A DNA stretch of 64,000 nucleotides from Novosphingobium flavum (lineage in GTDB: Bacteria; Pseudomonadota; Alphaproteobacteria; Sphingomonadales; Sphingomonadaceae). This document shows, in pieces, positions 42,779 to 51,968 of this stretch; position 1 is the stretch's first letter, and each line of letters starts with the position of its first letter. Made by a program: the position numbers and the translations under genes. The notes under the pieces were generated by a model that saw only the letters and a program-made list of their open reading frames with translations, did no database searches and had not been told where the DNA came from. The DNA lies in assembly GCF_014230315.1 (NCBI RefSeq), contig NZ_JACLAW010000002.1, positions 124,001-188,000 on the forward strand, read 5' to 3'.

Positions 42779-43833
42779 GCCGTTTTCGCCTCGACCAGCC
42801 CCAGCCGTTCGCCGTCGTAACGATCGCGCAAGGGGCGCCACCACCACGCGTTGTCGAGATACCAGCGCACGGTCTTCTCGATCCCGCTGTCGAAATCCTC
42901 CTGCGCCCGCCAGCCCAGCTCGGTCTCGAGGCGGGTTGCGTCGATCGCATAGCGCGCGTCGTGGCCGGGCCGGTCGGTGACGAATTCGATCAACCCCTCG
43001 CGCGGGGCTGCGACGGGCACGAGCTGGTCAAGCACGGCGCAGATCCGGCGCACCACGTCGATGTTGCGGCGCTCGTTGCGCCCGCCGACATTGTAGGTCT
43101 CGCCCGGCCGCCCCTCGGCCACGATCAGGTCGAGCGCGCGGGCATGGTCCTCGACATAGAGCCAGTCACGCACGTTCTCGCCCTTGCCGTAAACCGGCAG
43201 CGGCTTGCCCGACAGCGCGTTGAGAATGGTGAGCGGGATGAGCTTTTCGGGAAAGTGGAACGGCCCATAATTGTTCGAGCAGTTGGAGACCACCACCGGC
43301 AGGCCATAGGTCCGCTGCCAGGCCTTGGCGAGATGGTCGCTGCTCGCCTTCGAAGCCGAATAGGGCGAGGAGGGATCATAGGGCGTGGTTTCCGCGAACA
43401 GCCCGTCCTCGCCCAGCGAGCCATAGACCTCGTCGGTCGAGACGTGGAGGAAGCGGAAGGCCTCTTTCGCGGCGGTATCGAGCCCGTTCCAGTAGCCGCG
43501 CGCGGCTTCGAGCAGGGTGAAGGTGCCGATCACGTTGGTCTGGACGAAATCGGCCGCCCCGGTGATCGAACGGTCGACATGGCTCTCGGCGGCGAGGTGC
43601 ATCACCCGGTCCGGGCGGAACTCGGCGATGGCCCGGTCCATCGCCGCGCGGTCGCAGATGTTGGCGTGGAGGAAGGAATATGTGTTGCGGCCTTCCACGG
43701 CGCTGAGCGAGGCCAGGTTGCCGGCATAGGTCAGGGCATCGACGTTGAGCACCTCGTAGCCCTTGTCGAGCACAAGGTGGCGGACGAGGGCCGAACCGAT
43801 GAAGCCGGCCCCGCCGGTAACGATCACGCGCAT
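42775..43833 (-). CDS. rfbB: dTDP-glucose 4,6-dehydratase
   Basis: 352 aa. NAD-binding [50 protein letters not shown] with the catalytic Tyr-Lys, [16 protein letters not shown] and [19 protein letters not shown]. It yields dTDP-4-keto-6-deoxyglucose, the branch point to rhamnose and to C-methylated sugars. The start is the ATG 43831-43833, 4 bp after the rfbC stop. Confidence 0.96.
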   Translation of the reverse strand: MRVIVTGGAGFIGSALVRHLVLDKGYEVLNVDALTYAGNLASLSAVEGRNTYSFLHANICDRAAMDRAIAEFRPDRVMHLAAESHVDRSITGAADFVQTNVIGTFTLLEAARGYWNGLDTAAKEAFRFLHVSTDEVYGSLGEDGLFAETTPYDPSSPYSASKASSDHLAKAWQRTYGLPVVVSNCSNNYGPFHFPEKLIPLTILNALSGKPLPVYGKGENVRDWLYVEDHARALDLIVAEGRPGETYNVGGRNERRNIDVVRRICAVLDQLVPVAAPREGLIEFVTDRPGHDARYAIDATRLETELGWRAQEDFDSGIEKTVRWYLDNAWWWRPLRDRYDGERLGLVEAKTA

Positions 43834-43837
43834 CGCG

Positions 43838-44401
43838 TCAGTCCTCCAGGGCAAACCAGGCGGGCAGGTCGGCCAGCGCGGGCTGCACCCGGTCCTTGGC
43901 CGACAGGGTCTCGGGCTCGGCGATATCTGGCCAGACAACGGCGATGTCCGGATCGTTCCACGCCACGCCCTTGTCATGCTCGGGCGAATAGACCGCGGTG
44001 ACCTTGTAGCTGACCACGGTATTGGGCACGAGGGTGCAGAAGCCGTGGGCAAAGCCGGGCGGCACCCACAACTGGTTGCCCAGCGCCGCGCTCAGTTCGA
44101 CCGCGACCCACTTGCCATAGGTTGGCGAGCCGGTCCGCAGGTCGACCGCGACGTCGAAGATCGCGCCGGCGGTGCAGCGCACCAGCTTGCCCTGCTCGAA
44201 GGGTGCGGTCTGAAAGTGAAGCCCGCGCAGTGTGCCGGGCCGCGCGCTCAGCGACTCGTTTTCCTGTACGAAGTCGAAGGTCCCAGCCGCCTCGCAAAAC
44301 TGGGCGAGGCGGAAGGTCTCGGCGAAGTAGCCCCGCTCATCCCCCAGGCGCCTTGGACGGATCTCGATCACACCGGGGAGGTCTAGGCTGACGAATTGCA
44401 T
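43838..44401 (-). CDS. rfbC: dTDP-4-dehydrorhamnose 3,5-epimerase
   Basis: 187 aa cupin-like. [42 protein letters not shown] with the catalytic His, [20 protein letters not shown], and [14 protein letters not shown]. Epimerises C3 and C5 of the rfbB product. First of the four rhamnose genes on this strand; a 96-bp gap separates it from the ABC transporter gene upstream, which may hold an internal promoter. Confidence 0.95.
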   Translation of the reverse strand: MQFVSLDLPGVIEIRPRRLGDERGYFAETFRLAQFCEAAGTFDFVQENESLSARPGTLRGLHFQTAPFEQGKLVRCTAGAIFDVAVDLRTGSPTYGKWVAVELSAALGNQLWVPPGFAHGFCTLVPNTVVSYKVTAVYSPEHDKGVAWNDPDIAVVWPDIAEPETLSAKDRVQPALADLPAWFALED

Positions 44402-44497
44402 ACCGCATCTTTATGGTTGGCGGCCACGATCGCGCAGGGCCCGCGCCGCGGGAGACAATTGGCAGACTGCCTGCCCATTTGCAACCGGGCGGGCGGC

Positions 44498-46348
44498 TCA
44501 GTGCTGGTTGCTGACCAGGCCGCGAAAACGCTCCTGCGTGGCGATCAGGGAATCGTAATCGCCCGAGAACAGGATCCGACCGTGCTCCATGTAGTGGATC
44601 ACGTCGTAGTCCCGAACCGTGCCGATCCGGTGCGCGACGGTAATGACGGTCATGTCCGCGCTGTCGCGGCGCAGGGCCTCGGTCACCTTGCGCTCCGTCA
44701 CCGGGTCGAGCGCGCTGGTCGCCTCGTCGAGAATCAGCACGTTCGGCTCGAAATAGAGCGCGCGGGCAAGGGCGAGACGCTGGCGCTGGCCGCCGCTGAG
44801 CCGCACGCCCCGCTCGCCCACCACGGTGTCGAAGCCCTCGGCCTGTCCGGTCTCGACGAAGTCGCGCGCTTGGGCGATCTCGGCCGCGCGTAGCACCCGG
44901 GCGCGGTCGACCTCGTCTGCCTCGCAGCCGAAGGCCACGTTTTCCGCGATCGAGGAATCGAGCAGGAACAGTTCCTGCGGCACATAGCCCATGGCCTGGC
45001 GCCACAAGTGCATGTTGTCATAAGTCAGCGGCACGTCGTCGATCAGGATGCGCCCGCTGGTCGGCGTGAGCAGGCCGATCAGCAGATCGATCAGGGTCGA
45101 CTTGCCCGAGCCGGTCGAGCCGACGAAAGCCACCCGCTGGCCCTTGGCGATGGTCAGGTCCAGATGCCGGATCGCCGGCTCGTCCGCGCCGTCATAACGG
45201 AACACCACGTTTTCGAAGCGGATGTGCCGCGACCAGCCGAGCCGATCGGCATGGCCAGGGACGAGGACGTCGGCCGGCCGTGCCGGATCGGCCGAGAACG
45301 CGGGCTGTTCCGCGATCAGTGCCATCACTTCGGCCAGCGCCTGCTGGGCGGAATTGATCATGGCGGCCTGGGCGAACATGATCTGCAGCGACGGCATCAT
45401 CCGGTAAGCGACAATCGCAATGAACCCGATCCGCGGCATCAGCGCGGTGAGGTTTTCGCCGGACATGATGGCCGAGAGCACCCAGACGATCATCCCGCCG
45501 AAAACCAGCACCTCGAACCCGCTGCGCGGCATGGCGGCATAGAGCGGCACCCGGGCCATTGCGCGGGTGAGCTGTTCCGAGGCCTGGCTCACCCGGTTGA
45601 CGAAATAGTCCTTCCGGTCCGAGGCGATGACCTGCTTGACCCCGCCCAGGGTCTGGAACAATTCAAAATGGAGCCGGCGGAACCCCAGCATGATGGTGTT
45701 GGAATTGGCCAGGGCCCGCTTGCGGATCGGCTTCATGACAAACAGGTTGAACAGCAGGACGACCACCGCGCCGACGACGATCACGCTCGGCTCGACGAAC
45801 AGCACGCTGACCGCCATGAGCAGGACCACCAAGGTGCGAGAAGCCAGGTCCAGGGCCGGCAGGGCAATCTCGGAAGCCACCCGGCCGGCGTCGTCCATGA
45901 GGTGCTTGAGCAGGACCGAACTGTTGACGCCGAGAAAGTAGCTGTACCGCCGGGCCAGGATTTGGGCGGTCAGGCTGGTGCGCAGGTCCTGGGCGATCGT
46001 AAAGGCATACCGGTTGCGATGATGCTCGGCGAAAAGCGAGAGCAGGTTGCCGAAGACCAGAAGCGCCAGCGACGCGGAACCGGCGATCAGCATCAGGCGG
46101 TTGTCGCTGCCCTCTCCCACCAGGCCCACGAACGACCGGCCCACGAACGAGCGGCGGAACGCGGCGACGTCGGCCACGGCGCTCAGGAACGGCATCAGCG
46201 AGAACACGGCAACGGTCTGGACGACGGCCTGGAGGAAGGTCACCGCCAGGACGGCCACCAGCCGCTTCAGCCCGCTGGGTCGCACGATGCGATAGAGGTC
46301 GTTCAGAACGGAAAGCACAAAATTCTCCAGATTGACCGGTCCGGCCAA
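44498..46348 (-). CDS. ABC transporter (PglK/MsbA-like flippase), fused TMD and ATPase
   Basis: 616 aa. Six TM helices up to about residue 330, then an ATPase domain with Walker A VGSTGSGKSTLIDLLIG, VPQELFLLDSSI, LSGGQRQRLALARALYF, Walker B VLILDEATSALDPVTE and the H-loop AHRIGT. Its setting among glycosyltransferases and rfb genes, and its likeness to PglK-type flippases, suggest translocation of a lipid-linked glycan. A Wzx/Wzy pair is not visible, so this may be the only flippase in the cluster. Confidence 0.88.
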   Translation of the reverse strand: MAGPVNLENFVLSVLNDLYRIVRPSGLKRLVAVLAVTFLQAVVQTVAVFSLMPFLSAVADVAAFRRSFVGRSFVGLVGEGSDNRLMLIAGSASLALLVFGNLLSLFAEHHRNRYAFTIAQDLRTSLTAQILARRYSYFLGVNSSVLLKHLMDDAGRVASEIALPALDLASRTLVVLLMAVSVLFVEPSVIVVGAVVVLLFNLFVMKPIRKRALANSNTIMLGFRRLHFELFQTLGGVKQVIASDRKDYFVNRVSQASEQLTRAMARVPLYAAMPRSGFEVLVFGGMIVWVLSAIMSGENLTALMPRIGFIAIVAYRMMPSLQIMFAQAAMINSAQQALAEVMALIAEQPAFSADPARPADVLVPGHADRLGWSRHIRFENVVFRYDGADEPAIRHLDLTIAKGQRVAFVGSTGSGKSTLIDLLIGLLTPTSGRILIDDVPLTYDNMHLWRQAMGYVPQELFLLDSSIAENVAFGCEADEVDRARVLRAAEIAQARDFVETGQAEGFDTVVGERGVRLSGGQRQRLALARALYFEPNVLILDEATSALDPVTERKVTEALRRDSADMTVITVAHRIGTVRDYDVIHYMEHGRILFSGDYDSLIATQERFRGLVSNQH

Positions 46349-46357
46349 GACAGGCGC

Positions 46358-47371
46358 CTAGCCCTGCGCCGTTGGGTCCAGGGTCGGCTCATATCCGATC
46401 GCCCGGATCAGATTTTCCTGTACGGCGCTGAGCCGCCCCGGTCGATAGGGGCGCGGCAGGCTCGAGCCGATCGTCCGCCGGCCAAGCCCCGCGCGCAGCC
46501 GCTTGTGGAGCGCTTTCAGCTGGAACGCGATCTCCTGCGGGAACGGCGTAGCAGCGGCCTGATCGGTCGATCCGAACGCGCGATCATATTGCCGCCGCGC
46601 ATCCCACACGCTCCACTGCCACTGGGCCCGGTCCGCAGCCGAAACGCCCGATGGAGCCTGCGCGATCGCCTCGGCGACGATGGTGCAATATTTCAACCAG
46701 TCCGCGGCCCGCCGCTGCGCGGCCATGCCGCCGCGGCTGATCTGGGCGCCATCGTGCAAGCGATAGAGCACCAGGGCTTCCGGCACATGGACCGGGCGGG
46801 CGCCGGACAGCAGGATGCGGCAGAGCAATTCGGAATCCTCGCTCGGCATGAGATCGGTGCGATAGGGACCGACCTTGTCCAGCAGGCTCCGCCGGAACAT
46901 GCAGCACTGGAACACGATCACCCAGCCGTGCAGGAACCACGACAGCGCCGAGCGGTCGTCCGGCAGCGCCCGCTGCTGCAAGGCGAGTTCGGGATAGCGG
47001 GCCAGCCCCCCTTCCAGCCGTGCCTGCAGCCAGGGGCCATAGGCGAAGTCCGCACCGGTTCGCTCCAGTGCCGCAGCCTGCACTTCGAGCTTGTTGCGCG
47101 AACACAGGTCGTCGCTGTCGAAGAACTGGATGAACTCGCCCGTCGCCTCAGCGAGGCCGCGATTGCGGGCCTTGGCCGGCCCGGCGTTTTCCTGGCGGAT
47201 CAGGCGGACCCGGTCACCGAACCGGCCGATCACCTCGACCGAGGCATCGGTCGAACCGTCGTCGACCACGATGACCTCATCCGGCGCACGGCTTTGCCCG
47301 AGCAGGTTTTCGAGCGTTTCGCCGATCAGGCTTGCCCGGTTGTAGTTCGGAATGACGACGGAGATGGTCAT
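46358..47371 (-). CDS. Glycosyltransferase family 2
   Basis: 337 aa. GT-A fold start ISVVIPNYNRASLIGETLEN, VVDDGSTDASVEVI, RNRGLAEATGEFIQFFDSDD with the DxD metal motif, and acceptor-side YRTDLMPSEDSELLCRILLS. Clear paralogue of the plus-strand GT2 at 51969, of the same length with shared PSED block and C-terminal tail (RAIGYEP). It lies 9 bp from the ABC gene. Donor and acceptor are unknown. Confidence 0.9.
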   Translation of the reverse strand: MTISVVIPNYNRASLIGETLENLLGQSRAPDEVIVVDDGSTDASVEVIGRFGDRVRLIRQENAGPAKARNRGLAEATGEFIQFFDSDDLCSRNKLEVQAAALERTGADFAYGPWLQARLEGGLARYPELALQQRALPDDRSALSWFLHGWVIVFQCCMFRRSLLDKVGPYRTDLMPSEDSELLCRILLSGARPVHVPEALVLYRLHDGAQISRGGMAAQRRAADWLKYCTIVAEAIAQAPSGVSAADRAQWQWSVWDARRQYDRAFGSTDQAAATPFPQEIAFQLKALHKRLRAGLGRRTIGSSLPRPYRPGRLSAVQENLIRAIGYEPTLDPTAQG

Positions 47372-47459
47372 TATGGATTGCTTGCCTGTCTCGGGAATGG
47401 GGCGGCGGGGGCCGGAAGCGGATGTCCGCCGTGCGGGTCCTCGGGAGGGAGCCTCTGGC

Positions 47460-47999
47460 TCAGACCAGCCAAGGACGATAGTTCAGGTCATAGGTCAGCT
47501 CCCGGCTGCGCTCGCCCACCACCTGCGCCGGATTGCCCGCCACGATGGCATAGGGTGGCACGTCGCGCGTGACGACCGCCCCGGCCCCGACCACGGCGCC
47601 TTCGCCGATCGTCACGCCGGGCATGATCAGGGCGCGATAGGCGATCCACGCCCGGTCGCCGATCACCACTTCGCCGCCCTTGACGTCGAAGCCGGGAGAC
47701 TGGGGATCGTGGCCCAGCGTCAGGATAGTCGCCTCCGGCCCGATCGAGACGTTCGCCCCGGTCCGCACCGCGTGGACCCGGCCATCGAACAGGCAGCCGA
47801 AATTGATCACGTTGTTGGACCCGAGGAACACCCGCCGGCCATTGAGGAACCGGCAGCCGGTCTGCACCGCTGCGCCCGGGCCGAGCGCGCCGAGCCAGGC
47901 CTTCAGCGCCAGGGCGCGGATCCGGCGCGAGGGCAGGCGGCCGATCAGGTGGTTATAGAGAAAGGCCGCGACGGCGCCGAGGATCAGGTTGCGGTTCAT
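47460..47999 (-). CDS. Hexapeptide-repeat acetyltransferase (WcaF/NodL-like)
   Basis: 179 aa from ATG 47997-47999, overlapping the stop of the GT4 gene upstream. Left-handed beta-helix repeats (VFLGSNNVINFGCLFDGRVH, GANVSIGPEATILTLGHD, GGEVVIGDRAWIAYRALIMP, GVTIGEGAVVGAGAVVTRDV). The GH in LGHDP is the likely catalytic His. O-acetylates a sugar of the glycan. An 88-bp gap to the GT2 gene follows. Confidence 0.88.
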   Translation of the reverse strand: MNRNLILGAVAAFLYNHLIGRLPSRRIRALALKAWLGALGPGAAVQTGCRFLNGRRVFLGSNNVINFGCLFDGRVHAVRTGANVSIGPEATILTLGHDPQSPGFDVKGGEVVIGDRAWIAYRALIMPGVTIGEGAVVGAGAVVTRDVPPYAIVAGNPAQVVGERSRELTYDLNYRPWLV

Positions 48000-49222
48000 G
48001 CCCGCCCCCACAGCTTGGCAACGAAAGCTTCGCCCGAATGGGCCGCCTGGGCCGCGCTTCTCCGCTCCATCGCACTTTCTTGGACCGCATCGTAGCGCTC
48101 GATCATGGCCATGATCCCCTCGGCCAAGGCAGCAATGTCACCGTCGGCCGTGCCGATGCCGGCGCCGACCTCCTCGATCAGGTCGGCGGTCCAGGTGTCG
48201 GTGGTGTAGAGCACCGGGATACCGGCCGTCGCCGCCTCGACCGCGACGCCGGAAATGCGCGCGAAATAGGCATCGCGGCGATAGGGCAACAACATGCAGT
48301 CGGTCGCCGCGATGGCCGCGTCATAGGCCGCGCTGTCCATCGGCTCGGTCACGAATTCGACGTGGGGATCAGCCAGCAGGGCCGGGTCGGGAAGATAGGG
48401 CTGGCCCTGGGCATCGACGATCGGCTGGTTCCACTGGATGACGAAGCGGACGGGGCGGGGCAGGCCGCGAGCCAGGCACAGCTTGATCGCCTCCTGCAGC
48501 AGGTCGATGCCCTTTTCGAACCGGGCCGGCCCGAGGCAGCTGAACACCAGCGGCTCGCCGGGAGCCTTGGGCGGCCGCGGCTGGTTGGGGAAGGGGGCGA
48601 TCCGCGGGCTGGGATAGACTTCGGGCACCAGCCCGCAGAGCAGCCCGTATTCGCGCGCCAGTTTCGAGCTGTCGGTGGCCAGCGCCACCCGCCCGGCCCC
48701 GATCGCCCCGGCAAAGCTCTTGAGCGCGCTGCGCAGCATGGCCGCCGAGCGCTTGAACACCGGCATGGTGCTGCCCGGCTCGTAAGTGCCGGCATTGTTG
48801 CGGAACAGCAGGACCATCCGCCCGATCCCGGCCTGCCGCCGCGCGAACAGCAGACGCCAGCCCCAGGCATGATGGACGATCACCGTGGGCGCGAAAAGGC
48901 AGTCGAACGGCCCGTGCTGGTCGACGATCCGGCGCATGGTCCGGTAAACCAGCCAGTTGTGCCGCAGCACCCCGAGATAGCGCCGCCACGCCTTGGGATG
49001 GGCATAGACCCCGTCCCAGTTGCTGCGCGGGAAGGCCGGGATGGCGGCGATCTCCCGCGCGATCGCCGGGTCGATCCGGGCGTGGGCGACCGTGATGACC
49101 TCGGCGCCCTCGCGCCGGTTCAGCTCGACCACGCCCTTGATATATTCGTACCAGTGGCCGACCGGGTCCTTGAGAGCCTCCTCGACGACCAGCAGCCGCT
49201 TGCCGGCCAGCATGCCGCTCAC
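47996..49222 (-). CDS. Glycosyltransferase family 4
   Basis: 408 aa. Begins with LLVVEEALKDPVGHWYEYIK, typical of a GT-B glycosyltransferase with a variable N-terminal domain. The C-terminal domain shows LVFSCLGPARFEKGIDLLQE and SGVAVEAATAGIPVLYTTDT with the nucleotide-sugar Glu. ATGA overlaps at both ends link it to the epimerase and the acetyltransferase. Sugar specificity unknown. Confidence 0.85.
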   Translation of the reverse strand: MSGMLAGKRLLVVEEALKDPVGHWYEYIKGVVELNRREGAEVITVAHARIDPAIAREIAAIPAFPRSNWDGVYAHPKAWRRYLGVLRHNWLVYRTMRRIVDQHGPFDCLFAPTVIVHHAWGWRLLFARRQAGIGRMVLLFRNNAGTYEPGSTMPVFKRSAAMLRSALKSFAGAIGAGRVALATDSSKLAREYGLLCGLVPEVYPSPRIAPFPNQPRPPKAPGEPLVFSCLGPARFEKGIDLLQEAIKLCLARGLPRPVRFVIQWNQPIVDAQGQPYLPDPALLADPHVEFVTEPMDSAAYDAAIAATDCMLLPYRRDAYFARISGVAVEAATAGIPVLYTTDTWTADLIEEVGAGIGTADGDIAALAEGIMAMIERYDAVQESAMERRSAAQAAHSGEAFVAKLWGRA

Positions 49223-50175
49223 GCCTCGGCGACCTGCTTCGCCTCATCGAGGCTCGCGGCATACCAGTCGACAGTCTGCTTGAGGCCGTCCTGGAGGGCG
49301 GTCGGTGCCGACCAGCCGAGCAACTCGCGCATCCGCGACACGTCCAGCTTGCGGGTCTTCACCCCCACGAACTTGTTGTTGTTATAGCGGATCTCGCCCT
49401 GGAAACCGGCGGCTTCCTTGATCCACGAGGCGATCTGGCCGATCGAATAGGCCTCGCCCATGCCCAGGTTGAGCGCGTCGTATTCGGAGCCCAGCGCAGC
49501 CGCGATGATCCCGTCGGCCGCGTCATCGACAAACAGGAACTCGCGCTCCTGCAGGCCGTCGCCCCAGACCTCCACGCTCTCGGCGCCCTCGCGCGCGGCC
49601 CGCACGAACTTGCCGATCAGCGCGCCGACCACGTGCGAGTTTTCCGCAAAGCTGTCGCCGTGGCCATAGACCGTGGGCAGGACCACGCTGGTGCAGCGCC
49701 CGCCGAATTCCTGGCGATAGGCGCGCTGGCCGATCAGCAGCGCCTTCTTGGCATAGGCATAGGCGAACAGGTAATCCTCCGGCTCATGCCCCCACAGCTC
49801 GCTTTCCGGGTGGGCATGGGGCAGCGAGGGATACATGCAGTAGGACAGGATCGAGGTGAACTTGGCCTTGGGGAAGTAGCGGATCCACCCCTCGAGGATG
49901 TTCACGTTGAGCTTGAGGTTGATGTTGAACTGCGTGGCCGGGTGATGAACCGGCCAGTCCCCCGCCTTGTAGAGCGCGGCGAGGTGGATGATGTGGTCGC
50001 ACTCGTAGAGCCGGGACTGCTCGTCCAGCCAGGCGAACAGCGCATGTTCGTCGGCGATGTCGACGACCTGGCTGCTCACCGCCACCACGTTGGCTTCGGG
50101 AAAGCGCTTGCGGATCTCAGCGACAAGGGTCTTGCCGATGAAGCCCGAGGCGCCGGTCACGATGACGTTCTTCAC
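49219..50175 (-). CDS. NAD-dependent epimerase/dehydratase (SDR)
   Basis: 318 aa extended SDR. VTGASGFIGKTLVAEI for NAD(P), LAALYKAGDW, ILSYCMYPSLPHAHPESELW, YAYAKKALLIGQRAYRQEFG with the Tyr-Lys pair, and GDGLQEREFLFVDDAADGII. It is related to GDP-fucose synthases and other sugar epimerases/reductases. Placed between a C-methyltransferase and a GT4, it probably reduces or epimerises the methylated keto sugar. Overlaps both neighbours by 4 bp. Confidence 0.85.
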   Translation of the reverse strand: MKNVIVTGASGFIGKTLVAEIRKRFPEANVVAVSSQVVDIADEHALFAWLDEQSRLYECDHIIHLAALYKAGDWPVHHPATQFNINLKLNVNILEGWIRYFPKAKFTSILSYCMYPSLPHAHPESELWGHEPEDYLFAYAYAKKALLIGQRAYRQEFGGRCTSVVLPTVYGHGDSFAENSHVVGALIGKFVRAAREGAESVEVWGDGLQEREFLFVDDAADGIIAAALGSEYDALNLGMGEAYSIGQIASWIKEAAGFQGEIRYNNNKFVGVKTRKLDVSRMRELLGWSAPTALQDGLKQTVDWYAASLDEAKQVAEA

Positions 50176-51422
50176 GGCGTTTCGTACTCACCCTTGGGGC
50201 CGATGATCCGCACTTCGGGCACGGTGACGATGAAGCGCCCGCCCGAGGTCAGGTAATCGTCGAACTTCCCGACCAGGAAGTCGATGAAATTCCATGCCAG
50301 CACGAGGTAGTAGTCGGGCTTTGCGGTCAGGGTCTTCTCGTCCACGACGGGGATGTGGGTGCCGGGGGTGACGCGCCCGATCTTGAGCGGGTTGACCTCG
50401 GTCACCATCTCGACGAGGTCGGGCCCGATCTGGGCACGGTTGAGCACAGTGCTGCCCTTGACGGGGGCGCCCAGCGCATAGACCGTCTTGCCCTCGGCCT
50501 TCAGCTTTTCAAGCAGGCTGCGCACGGTTGCCATGTTGTGGTCGATCCGGGCGGAAAAGGCCTTGTAGGTCTCCAGCTTGTCGAGCCCGGCGGCCTGTTC
50601 CTTCGCGATTGCCTCGGCGACGGCCGGCGTCGTCGCGCGCGGGTTCTCCTCGCGGCAGACATAGAGGATGAACGAGCCGCCGTGGATCGGCGAGAACTCG
50701 AGGTCCTGGATGCGCAGGCCATGCTGGGCGAACAGCTTGGTCAGCGGCGCCACGGCGTGGATGCAGCTGTGCTCGTGATAGAAGTGGTCGAACTCGTTCT
50801 TCTCGATCAGGTCGAGCAGGTTGACCCCCTGGACGACGAAGAACGAATTGGGGCCCATCACTTCCGCGAGGCCCGCGACGAAATCGTGCAGGTCCGGCAC
50901 GTGGTAGAACACGGCCGTCGCGGTGATCACCTCGGGCCGGATTCCCAGCTGCTTGAGGGACTTGCCCGTTTCGTGGTTCCAGAACTGCTGGAACACGGTG
51001 ATCCCCTGCGAGCGGGCCACGGCTCCCGGACGCTCCGACGGATCGACCCCCAGCACCCGCATCCCGTTGCGGGCGAAAGCCTTGAGCAGGGTGCCGTCGT
51101 TGCAGCCCACGTCGATGACGAGGTCATTGTCCTTGAGCCCGAGCTTGTTGACCACGCGCGGGGCAAGCTCGTTGAAGTGACGCACCACGGGCTCGTTGAC
51201 GCCCGACAGGTAGGGGTGATCGCAGAACAGCAGCTCCTGCGGCGGGAATTCCGAGATCTGGACCTCCCAGCAGTCCTGGCAGACCATCATCGACAGGGTG
51301 AAGGTCACCTCGTCGGCGACTTGTTCGGGATAAAGGAAATTGTTGCCGTTGGGCTGATCGCCGCAATCGATGAATTCGTAGAGATTCTCGGAGTTACAGA
51401 CCATGCAATTGGTGCGTTTCAT
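50172..51422 (-). CDS. Sugar C-methyltransferase (TylCIII/NovU-like)
   Basis: 416 aa from ATG 51420-51422. Three-part layout: N-terminal zinc-binding module (CMVC near residue 6-9, SMMVCQDCWEVQIS near 48), SAM domain with VIDVGCNDGTLLKAFARNGM near 105, and C-terminal domain (VYALGAPVKGSTVLNRAQIG, VPEVRIIGPKGEYETP). This matches C-methyltransferases acting on NDP-4-keto-6-deoxysugars. Its likely substrate is the rfbB product, giving a branched sugar. First gene of a ten-gene minus-strand operon. Confidence 0.85.
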   Translation of the reverse strand: MKRTNCMVCNSENLYEFIDCGDQPNGNNFLYPEQVADEVTFTLSMMVCQDCWEVQISEFPPQELLFCDHPYLSGVNEPVVRHFNELAPRVVNKLGLKDNDLVIDVGCNDGTLLKAFARNGMRVLGVDPSERPGAVARSQGITVFQQFWNHETGKSLKQLGIRPEVITATAVFYHVPDLHDFVAGLAEVMGPNSFFVVQGVNLLDLIEKNEFDHFYHEHSCIHAVAPLTKLFAQHGLRIQDLEFSPIHGGSFILYVCREENPRATTPAVAEAIAKEQAAGLDKLETYKAFSARIDHNMATVRSLLEKLKAEGKTVYALGAPVKGSTVLNRAQIGPDLVEMVTEVNPLKIGRVTPGTHIPVVDEKTLTAKPDYYLVLAWNFIDFLVGKFDDYLTSGGRFIVTVPEVRIIGPKGEYETP

Positions 51423-51968
51423 GCCGTCGGTGCGCCTCCACGCGCGTAAACTGAAATTTGGAAAACCCTTCGGGATGGCGATCGCGACGATAGTCACCTC
51501 AATCAAATTGCCAAAACCGATCAACGGCTTGGCGCAGCTGATCCAATCGCCTTCGGGGCACGTGAAACCACATAAGCCCTGCGCTGGGGGTTGGTGGCGG
51601 ATTTTCACGGCGGGTGTCAAGCGCATCCGGGCCATCCCTTAGTCAGAATGCGTAAGTCAACGCTCGGTTGCGCGCGGATCGTCGCCCCCGGCACCCGCTT
51701 CATCGGAAGAGCAGGCACCAGGCCGCGCCTGCCATCGTTTGCGCCGCCAAGGGTCCGGCCGTGGCGCTGGCGGCGGGCGCGGCTGCCGAATGGACAAGCG
51801 CCCGTGAACGTGGCACCGCGCCGGAGACAGTTGCGCTCGCCCCGCGTGACATTGTCCGGCTTCATCACCCCGCCCTGGGAAGGTTCGCATGAATGATGAC
51901 CGCTGTTTGCCGCTTCGCCGCCCGCCGCTTCCGGGCGTCCTGACCCCAGCCCAACCGGAGGCCGCCGC
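51423..51968. other. 546-bp divergent promoter region inside the polysaccharide cluster
   Basis: Separates the minus-strand operon (start 51422) from the plus-strand GT2 (51969). The part near the methyltransferase gene is AT-richer; TTGGCA (51514-51509, minus) and CTATCG (51493-51488) at 15-bp spacing are a possible promoter. GGAGG lies about 12 nt before the methyltransferase ATG. A 101-aa ORF (51591-51896, plus) looks like chance. No JUMPstart/ops element was found. Confidence 0.45.

Noticed and set aside
51591..51896. A 101-codon plus-strand ORF in the 51.4-52.0 kb gap
   Set aside because: Composition looks like random translation of GC-rich DNA, with no ribosome-binding site or family features.
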